Shown here: piece by piece, positions 35,466 to 42,976 of the stretch
Numbering within the stretch: position 1 is the first letter of the stretch
How the letters are laid out: every line of letters begins with the position of its first letter
From: CBCYMI01 sp965183855
GTDB lineage: Bacteria; Pseudomonadota; Alphaproteobacteria; Caulobacterales; Maricaulaceae
Direction of reading: 5' to 3'
NCBI GenBank assembly: GCA_965183855.1
Contig: CBCYMI010000017.1
Span: forward strand, 1 to 42,976
Length of the DNA stretch: 42,976 nucleotides
Made by a program: the position numbers and the translations under genes
Notes under the pieces: generated by a model
What the model was told of the DNA's origin: nothing
The model's input: only the letters and a program-made list of their open reading frames with translations
The model's database searches: none

Positions 35466-38126
35466 TTAAAATTCTTTTATTGCTCCTTTGAATCTTTGTA
35501 AAATCTGCTCTGCTTTTTCTTGATTTCCAATACCCCCCGTCATCGCAAAATCTGCTCTCCCTCCGCCTTTTTTTCCTCCTAATAAAGAAGAAGCACGTCC
35601 TGCCAGATCAACAGCGGATAATTTTGAAGAAATATCTTTTGTAACGCCAATAGCTATAGAAAGCTTATTATGATTAAGAGCAATAAAAACAATAACTGCT
35701 TTTGTTAAACCTGTTTTGCTTTCATCAATTAGAGAACGAATTTCCTTGCTTTCAATGTTTTCTAGAATTTGTCCTTTAAACTGAATGCCTCCAATATTTT
35801 CCAGATCTTCTGATTTATTCTTCTTGCCTTGCTGTAAAACAAATTGTTTTTTTGTTTCTGCTAATAAACGATCGAGCTTTTTCTTTTCTTTTAAAACCTG
35901 TTCAATTCGGTCTGGTAATTCAGAAACAGATGTTTTTAACAGAGCTGATGATTGATGAGCCAATCTTGATTGGTCTCTTAAATACGCAAACGCTTGTTCT
36001 CCTGTAATTGCTTCTATACGACGAACACCAGAAGCTATGGCGTTTTCTGAAATAATCTTGAAAATAGCAATATCACCAGAACGTCTAACATGCGTACCAC
36101 CACAAAGCTCAATCGAATAAGGCATTTTTAAACTTTCTGGCTGATACCCGATTGTTTGTACTCTTACCTGCTTTCCATATTTTTCACCAAATAAAGCCAT
36201 TGCTCCTTTTTGTTTTGCATCTTTAAGTGCCATTAATTCTGTTTGGCTATTCTGGTTTTGCCGAATGATTAAATTAACCCGATCTTCAACCTCCATAATC
36301 TCTTGATCAGATAGCGCTCTTGGAAAGGAAAAATCAAACCGAATGCGTTCTTCATTTACTTTTTGCCCTTTTTGTACAACCTGATGACCAAGAATTTCTC
36401 TCAATGCAGCATGTAACAGATGGGTTGCAGAATGATTTGATCGTGTACGCTCTCTTACCAATCGGTCAACTGTTAATTCTGCTTTTAATCCTTCTTCAAT
36501 ACTCCCTTTTATCAGCTTAAGTTTATGAGAAAACAGATGATCCTTTTTCTTTTGAACATCTAATATTTCTGCATAGGCTTTATTTTCAAACAAAACATGC
36601 CCCTTATCGGCATCCTGTCCACCTGATTCTGCATAAAAAGGTGTGCTATCAAACAGGCATTCTGCATATTCTCCTGCCTGTATACTTTTTTGCCTTTTAC
36701 CATCCTTAACAATTGCTAATAAATTCGCTGAACCAGACAAATGCTCATATCCTAAAAACTGGGTTTTTGGATACACCTCATTCAATGCGTGCCAAATAGT
36801 TTCTTCTGCTTTACTTCCAGATCCTTTCCATGCCTGTCTTGCTCGCTGTTTTTGAGATGCCATATGCTGGTTAAATCCATCAAGATCCACTCCTATCTCT
36901 CTAGATCTTAAAATATCTTGCGTTAGATCAAATGGAAATCCATATGTATCATATAATTTAAATGCTGTTTCTCCTGAAAAAATGCAATCTCCTGAAAGAT
37001 TTAAAATTTCTTCTTCTAATATTTCCATTCCTTTTCCAAGGGTTTGTATAAATCGTGTTTCTTCTGCGTTAAGTGTTTGTTGAATAAACTGTTCTGCCTG
37101 TTTTAATTCGGGATATGCCTCTCCCATTTCTTGCGTTAAGACAGGAACCAAACGATATATTAAAGGCTGCTTTATTCCTAGAAGATATACATGACGCATA
37201 GCTCTTCTCATAATTCTCCTTAAAACATATCCTCTACCTTCATTAGATGGTGTTAAACCCTCTGCGATTAAAAAACCAATTGCTCTTAGATGATCTGCAA
37301 TCACACGATGGCTAAACTTTGCTTCTCCTTTTGCTTTAACTCCAGTTTCATCAACACTTGCCTGAATAAGATTCTGAAAAAGATCAATATCATAATTATC
37401 ATGAACCCCCTGCATGACAGCAGCCATACGCTCTAATCCCATACCTGTATCGATTGAAGGTTTTGGAAGTTGTTTTTTTGTTTGATCTTGCTGGCGTTCA
37501 AATTGCATAAACACCAAATTCCAAATCTCTACAAATCTGTCTCCATCTTGATCGGCTGAGCCAGGAGGTCCTCCTTTAACTTGATCTCCATGGTCATAAA
37601 AAATCTCTGAGCATGGACCACATGGTCCTGTATCACCCATACTCCAAAAATTATCACTGCCTTTAATTCCTAAAATACGATGGTCTGAAAAACCAGATAT
37701 TTTCCGCCATAATTCACGAGCCTCATCATCTTCTGCAAAAATTGTAATCAATAGTTTTTCTTTTGGTAATTGGTATATGTCAGTGATGAGCTTCCAAGAT
37801 AATAAAATTGCTTTTTCCTTAAAATAGTCTCCAAAAGAAAAATTACCAAGCATTTCAAAAAAAGTATGATGACGGGCTGTATATCCTACATTATCAAGAT
37901 CATTATGTTTGCCTCCAGCTCTCAGACATTTCTGAGCTGTCACGGCTCTAAGATAATCTCGTTTTTCTGCTCCTGTAAAAACATTCTTAAATTGAACCAT
38001 GCCTGCATTTGTAAATAAAAGTGTTGGATCTCGCTCAGGAATTAATGGTGAAGAGCTTACCAATTGATGATCATGATCAATAAAAAAATCTAAAAATGTT
38101 TTTCTGATTTCATGCAATTTATGCAT
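35466..38126 (-). CDS. alaS: Alanyl-tRNA synthetase
   Basis: Charges tRNA-Ala and edits mischarged serine and glycine. I start at MHKLHEIRKTFLDFF (38126), 886 residues, because AAAAGGAA lies about 8 bases upstream; an ATG 10 codons earlier adds an unconserved lysine-rich leader. The class II catalytic core includes TLLFTNAGMVQFKNVF (motif 1), RHHTFFEMLGNFSFGDYFK (motif 2) and GMGLERMAAVMQG (motif 3). The editing domain has the zinc site SNHSATHLLHAAL plus CGGTHVRRSGDI. The C-Ala/DHHA1 region ends with GGKKGGGRADFAMTGG. All parts appear intact. Confidence 0.98.
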   Translation of the reverse strand: MHKLHEIRKTFLDFFIDHDHQLVSSSPLIPERDPTLLFTNAGMVQFKNVFTGAEKRDYLRAVTAQKCLRAGGKHNDLDNVGYTARHHTFFEMLGNFSFGDYFKEKAILLSWKLITDIYQLPKEKLLITIFAEDDEARELWRKISGFSDHRILGIKGSDNFWSMGDTGPCGPCSEIFYDHGDQVKGGPPGSADQDGDRFVEIWNLVFMQFERQQDQTKKQLPKPSIDTGMGLERMAAVMQGVHDNYDIDLFQNLIQASVDETGVKAKGEAKFSHRVIADHLRAIGFLIAEGLTPSNEGRGYVLRRIMRRAMRHVYLLGIKQPLIYRLVPVLTQEMGEAYPELKQAEQFIQQTLNAEETRFIQTLGKGMEILEEEILNLSGDCIFSGETAFKLYDTYGFPFDLTQDILRSREIGVDLDGFNQHMASQKQRARQAWKGSGSKAEETIWHALNEVYPKTQFLGYEHLSGSANLLAIVKDGKRQKSIQAGEYAECLFDSTPFYAESGGQDADKGHVLFENKAYAEILDVQKKKDHLFSHKLKLIKGSIEEGLKAELTVDRLVRERTRSNHSATHLLHAALREILGHQVVQKGQKVNEERIRFDFSFPRALSDQEIMEVEDRVNLIIRQNQNSQTELMALKDAKQKGAMALFGEKYGKQVRVQTIGYQPESLKMPYSIELCGGTHVRRSGDIAIFKIISENAIASGVRRIEAITGEQAFAYLRDQSRLAHQSSALLKTSVSELPDRIEQVLKEKKKLDRLLAETKKQFVLQQGKKNKSEDLENIGGIQFKGQILENIESKEIRSLIDESKTGLTKAVIVFIALNHNKLSIAIGVTKDISSKLSAVDLAGRASSLLGGKKGGGRADFAMTGGIGNQEKAEQILQRFKGAIKEF

Positions 38127-38766
38127 GTGAATATTCCTTTTCTTTTTTTCGTCCAAAATATTTATGATTAAGCCTATTTTAATCCTGATTAAAGCTATTT
38201 AGTTTTGTATAAACAGCTTTAAATAAATATATACTCCAGAGATATCTAAAAATTATAAAATCTATTTTGGCAAGTCTATTTATTAAAAAGGCATGTTTAT
38301 TGGTTCTAAAGCTTGCAAAGCTTAAACTCGAAACAAAAAATATAAAATACAATATTTATCAAAAATTATAAACAGGGTATTTTTATAAATATTGTTAATA
38401 ATTTATAATCTTCATATTAAATAAAAAAAAGTTTTTAGTATTTTTTATTAGCATTAATCCTATTTTCTTTTTGGACCTGCCTTTCACAAAATCTAAATGA
38501 AGAACCGCTCATTTATACGCATGATCTTTACGCGTATAAATGATATGATTTTCCTGAAAAACGACCAAATACCTGTTTTAAGAATCCCTATTTTGAGAAT
38601 CAAAATTTTTAAATCAATAAATCCTAAATAAATCCAACGCTTATATCATATAAATCAATCTTTGGCATTATCTATGTGTAACATAAAATAAATAAACAGA
38701 TCTATCTTATATGTATGCATATAGATCTAATAAATAGAATTCTAAACCGAGAATTTCAATACTGGA
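38127..38766. other. Spacer between recA and alaS
   Basis: About 640 AT-rich bases holding the alaS promoter region on the minus strand and a strong inverted repeat at 38509-38543. No gene was recognised. Confidence 0.5.
38509..38543. promoter_or_regulatory. Perfect 12-bp inverted repeat between recA and alaS
   Basis: TCATTTATACGC (38509-38520) and GCGTATAAATGA (38532-38543) are exact complements with an 11-base loop. No T-run follows on either strand, so it is not a standard terminator. It lies about 225 bases downstream of recA and 385 bases upstream of alaS. It could be an operator, an mRNA 3'-end stabiliser, or part of a small repeat element. Confidence 0.5.
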
Positions 38767-39891
38767 TTAACCTGTTAATTTTGAATCTGTTTTTTTAGCT
38801 TCCAACACGGAATTATCAGGTGAATTCTTTTTTACCTCTTCATCCGTATATAATAAATCCTGAGCAATTAATCCTGCATTTTGCCGTATTTTATGTTCAA
38901 TCACCTTTACAATTTCTGGGTTATCTAATAAAAACTGGCGTGCATTTTCTCTTCCCTGACCAATACGCTGACTATTATAAGAATACCATGATCCAGATTT
39001 TTCTATAATATTTCCCTTAACTCCCAAATCAATTAACTCTCCAATCTTAGAAATTCCTTCTCCGTATAAAATATCAAATTCTACTTCTCGAAAAGGTGGC
39101 GCGACTTTATTTTTGACAACTTTCACCCGTGTTAAATTACCAATAACCTCATCCCGGTTTTTAATGGCTGTTGATCTCCTGATTTCAATACGCACAGAGG
39201 AATAAAACTTTAATGCATTTCCACCTGTTGTTGTTTCAGCAGAACCATAGGTAATACCTATTTTCATTCTGATCTGATTAATAAAAATAACCATGCATTG
39301 AGAACGCGAAATAGACGCGGTTAGCTTTCTAAGTGCTTGAGACATTAAACGTGCCTGCAATCCTGGGCGACTATCTCCCATATCTCCTTCAATCTCCGCC
39401 TTTGGGGTTAATGCCGCAACAGAATCAATTACCAAAAGATCAACAGCTCCAGAGCGGACTAATGTATCTGCAATTTCTAGTGCTTGCTCCCCTGTATCTG
39501 GTTGAGAAATCAATAATTCTTCAACATTAACGTTTAGTTTTTTGGCATAAACTGGATCAAGTGCATGCTCTGCATCAATGAAAGCTGCAATGCCATTTTT
39601 TTTCTGACTTTCAGCAATACAGTGTAATGCCAATGTCGTCTTACCAGAAGATTCAGGACCAAAGATTTCAATAATTCTTCCTTTTGGTAATCCGCCAACT
39701 CCTAAAGCAATATCAAGCCCCAAAGAACCCGTTGAAACCACTTCTATATCCATGGTTTCCTTTTGTCCCATTTTCATTACTGAGCCTTTACCAAAAGCTT
39801 TATTGATTTGATCCAATGCGGCCTGTAATGCTTTATTTTTTTCCATATCCTTAATACCCCTATCCACCAGTTTTAATTTTCTTCCTGTCAT
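38767..39891 (-). CDS. recA: Recombinase RecA
   Basis: ATP-dependent strand-exchange protein for homologous recombination and SOS induction. It is 374 residues. Walker A GPESSGKTTLA is at about 78-88, Walker B LLVIDSVAAL follows, and DNA-binding loops are seen around EGDMGDSRPGLQARLMSQAL and GNALKFYSSV. The start at MTGRKLKLVDRGIKDMEKNK is supported by AAGGAG 8 bases upstream; a downstream ATG (MEKNKALQ) is the position where many RecA proteins begin. I saw no clear alphaproteobacterial LexA box (GTTC-N7-GTTC) upstream. Confidence 0.98.
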   Translation of the reverse strand: MTGRKLKLVDRGIKDMEKNKALQAALDQINKAFGKGSVMKMGQKETMDIEVVSTGSLGLDIALGVGGLPKGRIIEIFGPESSGKTTLALHCIAESQKKNGIAAFIDAEHALDPVYAKKLNVNVEELLISQPDTGEQALEIADTLVRSGAVDLLVIDSVAALTPKAEIEGDMGDSRPGLQARLMSQALRKLTASISRSQCMVIFINQIRMKIGITYGSAETTTGGNALKFYSSVRIEIRRSTAIKNRDEVIGNLTRVKVVKNKVAPPFREVEFDILYGEGISKIGELIDLGVKGNIIEKSGSWYSYNSQRIGQGRENARQFLLDNPEIVKVIEHKIRQNAGLIAQDLLYTDEEVKKNSPDNSVLEAKKTDSKLTG

Positions 39892-40420
39892 ATCTTATTC
39901 TCCTTGACATATGAAGCATTACTGCCAATTTTTCTTCCATTTTCCTAAATGTACATGTTTTGTTCTCTTTTTCAAGCATTATTTTCATCCCAATTTCATT
40001 TTAAAATCTTCTTTTGAGAATGGAAAAATAAAAAATCGACTCACTTTAACGTGTTGGATTCATCATATTAATCCTATTAAAAAATATTCTTAAGCTTTAA
40101 AAATTAGCTTATTTGTTTAAAATAAAAATAGGATTATATCCATTTAACAGAAAAATAAATATTCTATATATTCTGTATTTAGTACAAAATATCAAATTAA
40201 TTTATCTTAATACCAGGTTTCTTTAGAATGTATTTTAAAAAAAAATATTACCTTAGCTTAAAATTTCAAACATAAAAATCAAAATGTTTAATATAATCAG
40301 AATATATTTAGGCAGATAAAATAGCCTATTTATTAAAAAACTGTTTTTATAATCCAGATATTTTTCTAATATCTTATTAGACTTTACAAAATCAAACAGG
40401 GTTATCTAAAGATAATGATT
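39892..40420. other. Spacer between cckA and recA
   Basis: 529 AT-rich bases that should carry the recA promoter (minus strand) and the 3' region of cckA. No gene was recognised. TTAATACCAGGTTT near 40208 repeats a string found near 12257. Confidence 0.45.
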
Positions 40421-42808
40421 TTATTCGGAAAGCTTTTCTTTTACCTTTTCAGCAAGTTGCGCAAGCGTAAATGGTTTTGGCAGAAAACTAATAGATGCCT
40501 CACTTGATAATGTTTCTGAAAATTCTTCTTCTGCATAACCAGAAATAAAAATAATACGGGCATTTCCTAAATTCTCTCTTGCCATTTCTAATAATTTAGG
40601 ACCATCCATTCCAGGCATAACCACATCTGAAATCATTAAATCAATTTTTCCCTTATACTCTGCAATCATCTCAATTGCTTTTTCACCATCTTCTGCTTCT
40701 AATACCTCATATCCGCGTTTACGTAATGTTTTTGCCGCAATGGTTCGAACCGCATCTTCATCTTCAACAAGTAAAATCAGCCCTTTTCCAGAAAGATCTA
40801 ATGGATTATAATTCTCTTTTTTTTCTTTTTCGACTTCCAAATCAGCATGATTTATATCATCATCCTCTTTTTTATATACAGGAAGAAAAATACTGAAACT
40901 GGTTCCCTTTCCTATTTGACTGTCTACAAACAAATAGCCTCCCGTTTGTTTTACGATACCATAAACGGTTGACAGTCCCAAACCTGTTCCTTTTCCAATT
41001 TCTTTTGTGGTATAAAAGGGCTCAAAAATTTTTTTCAGCGTTTCTTCTTCTATCCCAATCCCTGTATCAGAAATTTTTATATGAACAAACTCACCTTCTG
41101 GCAAAACTTCTTCTCCATATCCTTTTACCTGTTCTGGATTTGCAATATTTGTCTCAATCACCAGCCTATTTTCTTTTTGTCCTAGCATGGCATCACGAGC
41201 ATTTGTCACTAAATTCATCAAAGCTGTTTCCAATTGTCCCTTATCTGCTTTGATCTTTGGAAGGTTACGTCCATGTATAATTTCAAATTTAATATTTTCT
41301 TGTAAAATTTGTTTAATTAAAATAGAAAAATCAGATAACACTTCTCCAATATCCAAAACAGAAGAGCGCAAAGTCTGTTTCCTAGAAAAAGCTAATAATT
41401 TTCTAACCAATCCCGCTGCTCTTGCAACCGTTTGATTAATCGTCTTTAATTCTGAATAAGAAGGGTCTCCTAAGGGATGTCTTCCTAATAGTTCATCACA
41501 ATTCAGACGCATCACAGTCAAAAGATTATTAAAATCATGGGCAACTCCCCCTGCTAATTGCCCAACCACTTGCATTTTTTGAGATTGAAACAATTGCTCT
41601 TCCAAATGTTTTTGAGTAGAAATATCAATAAACAAGGCTAGATAATGATCATTTTTCAAAGGTAATACATATACATTCGTCACATGTGGAATTTCTCCTG
41701 CCAGACAACATTCATAAGGCTCTTCTGTTATACCATCCAACTTAAATAAGGATTGATGATTTTTTCTATACGGATCATCATTGACAAATATTGACTTAAA
41801 CGGAGCACCTATTTTTGCATTCTTCTGTGTCATTTCAGATAATGTATCATTGAGCTGTATAATATGTGCATTTTCAATTTCTTTTCCTTGCAATCTTGCC
41901 AAACCAACAGGTCCTTGAGTAAAGATTTCTGTTATAAAATCAGCGCCTGATGAACTGATTTGTTTGATAATATGTGATTTATGTTTCGGAAATACAAAGC
42001 CCGTGATTCTCTTTATATAATTTTGGTAAACAAAATAGGATAGAGTGATTTCAACTTCACAATCAAGATTTTGCAAACAAGGTAATGTAAATTGATGAAT
42101 TTGTTGATTATGTTCATCAAAATTCATTTCTGTTTGAAGTAAACTGGCATGTTTTCCAAATAAATCCTCTATTCTCATTTCTTTTTTAAGTGTCTTAACA
42201 TTAAGCCAATCCAATAGAGCTTGATTAACATTCGATATATTCCCCAATTGATTAACCTCAAAAATACCGAAAGACAGGTTCTGTAATCCAAAATAATCAA
42301 TCAAAGAATGAATTTTAGCTTCTTCTTGTTCATAAAGACGCCATAATACATGTTTCTGCCCTAATGGAGAAACTTCAACTTTATACTGGCAAGGTAGTTT
42401 TTTTCCAATCATGACAGGTGGTAATATGACAGATTCTGATATGCCCTCTAATGCAGCACGCAATAATTTATAAAATATTTTCGATACATCATTATAAGAA
42501 AAAAGCCGATCTATAAAAGGAGGACGCATATTAATTGGCAAAGAGGCGAGTTGACATAATGATAAATAGGCAAGATTAGCAGATCTTGGCAAACCTTCCC
42601 TGCTTGTAATAAGTGCAGGCTCTGTCAATGCCTCCAAAAAACTATTTTGCTGTGAAAGCGTATTGTTTAAATAAGTTTCAAGATGGTGCTGACTAAACTC
42701 TTTTAGGGTTTGCGAATCATAATTTTTCCCGTTTTTCACATTTGATGTGATTGTTTTATCAGGGGTCGAAAATAATCTGGTCATAAATGTCTTTTTTTTT
42801 GCCTGCAT
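40421..42808 (-). CDS. cckA: Hybrid sensor histidine kinase, CckA type
   Basis: A 795-residue hybrid kinase that, in alphaproteobacteria, feeds phosphate through ChpT to the cell-cycle regulator CtrA. PAS-like regions occupy about residues 170-400. The HisKA motif is GGVAHDFNNLLTV with phospho-acceptor His424. The ATPase boxes are NLVTNARDAM (N box), DTGIGIEEETLKKIFEPFYT, and GTGLGLSTVYG. The C-terminal receiver has the acidic pair in LVEDEDAVRT, phospho-acceptor Asp728 (MISDVVMPGMDG) and Lys in LPKPFT. Unlike Caulobacter CckA I see no N-terminal transmembrane helices; the first 60 residues are polar. The start could also be MTRLFSTP eight codons later. It stands alone, upstream of recA on the same strand. 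Confidence 0.92.
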   Translation of the reverse strand: MQAKKKTFMTRLFSTPDKTITSNVKNGKNYDSQTLKEFSQHHLETYLNNTLSQQNSFLEALTEPALITSREGLPRSANLAYLSLCQLASLPINMRPPFIDRLFSYNDVSKIFYKLLRAALEGISESVILPPVMIGKKLPCQYKVEVSPLGQKHVLWRLYEQEEAKIHSLIDYFGLQNLSFGIFEVNQLGNISNVNQALLDWLNVKTLKKEMRIEDLFGKHASLLQTEMNFDEHNQQIHQFTLPCLQNLDCEVEITLSYFVYQNYIKRITGFVFPKHKSHIIKQISSSGADFITEIFTQGPVGLARLQGKEIENAHIIQLNDTLSEMTQKNAKIGAPFKSIFVNDDPYRKNHQSLFKLDGITEEPYECCLAGEIPHVTNVYVLPLKNDHYLALFIDISTQKHLEEQLFQSQKMQVVGQLAGGVAHDFNNLLTVMRLNCDELLGRHPLGDPSYSELKTINQTVARAAGLVRKLLAFSRKQTLRSSVLDIGEVLSDFSILIKQILQENIKFEIIHGRNLPKIKADKGQLETALMNLVTNARDAMLGQKENRLVIETNIANPEQVKGYGEEVLPEGEFVHIKISDTGIGIEEETLKKIFEPFYTTKEIGKGTGLGLSTVYGIVKQTGGYLFVDSQIGKGTSFSIFLPVYKKEDDDINHADLEVEKEKKENYNPLDLSGKGLILLVEDEDAVRTIAAKTLRKRGYEVLEAEDGEKAIEMIAEYKGKIDLMISDVVMPGMDGPKLLEMARENLGNARIIFISGYAEEEFSETLSSEASISFLPKPFTLAQLAEKVKEKLSE

Positions 42809-42976
42809 TGCCTAACACCTGTTCTAGAAACAAACTTGGTGGTTTTATTTTTCGCCTTGTTAGTCTATTACCAATAAAACGACTATTACATTGCTATTAT
42901 ATTCTGTTAAAAGAATCATTTTTGATTGTTTAATCAATAAAATGGAAGCTGATCGTTAAGTTTTTATAAAGATTAA

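Noticed and set aside
39892..39975. SOS (LexA) box upstream of recA
   Set aside because: GAACAAAACATGTAC near 39945-39965 only loosely resembles a LexA site; the GTTC-N7-GTTC pattern of alphaproteobacteria is not met.
40390..40420. Terminator of cckA (TTATCT/AGATAA)
   Set aside because: Six AT-rich pairs with two-base loop and no following T-run.

Overview
The window is AT-rich (about one third G+C by eye) and reads as the chromosome of an alphaproteobacterium. Evidence is a CckA-type hybrid histidine kinase, the F1-ATPase inhibitor zeta family (DUF1476), a purC-purS-purQ-purL-bolA-grxD series, eukaryote-like NADP isocitrate dehydrogenase and a short-form homogentisate dioxygenase. Gene content and order resemble acetic acid bacteria (Acetobacteraceae), but that placement is inference. 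Long A+T spacers, several broken genes and a decayed insertion sequence suggest a host-associated lineage losing genes.

Layout: (1) 1-2811, minus strand, a type I restriction-modification operon hsdM-hsdS-hsdR running off the left edge, with higher G+C in hsdM. It abuts the 3' end of guaA, a known integration hotspot, so it is probably the end of a genomic island. (2) 3037-9708, minus strand: guaA, rsmB, guaB, rlmE and a Ppx/GppA phosphatase whose true start appears to be a rare ATT codon. (3) 9883-16360, a decaying accessory stretch: homogentisate dioxygenase, a shattered esterase, a broken potassium channel, a DUF442/TIGR01244 protein, PPK2, Bfd and bacterioferritin, then an IS1595-family remnant with a 69-bp in-frame tandem repeat. 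(4) 17050-21264: tRNA-Leu(UAA), a TetR regulator with a palindromic operator candidate, map, radC and a 1.1-kb spacer. (5) 21298-30446: a repeat-bearing envelope lipoprotein, purB, a secreted thioredoxin-like protein, the ATPase inhibitor, and the purC-S-Q-L-bolA-grxD run closed by a terminator. (6) 30571-42808: rpsD, trmJ, icd, alaS, recA and cckA, with long spacers.

Functional links: seven purine genes (guaA, guaB, purB, purC, purS, purQ, purL) lie in the window, covering several IMP-synthesis steps and the GMP branch. Ppx/GppA and PPK2 are both polyphosphate/nucleotide enzymes. Bfd and Bfr form an iron storage and release pair. BolA and the CGFS glutaredoxin are a known partner pair in iron-sulfur handling.

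I saw no CRISPR array, prophage, integrase or complete novel multi-gene system. The most unusual items are the repeat-built lipoprotein, the ATT start of the phosphatase, the 69-bp repeat inside the transposase remnant, the inverted duplication beside the thioredoxin-like gene, and several strong palindromes in leader regions.
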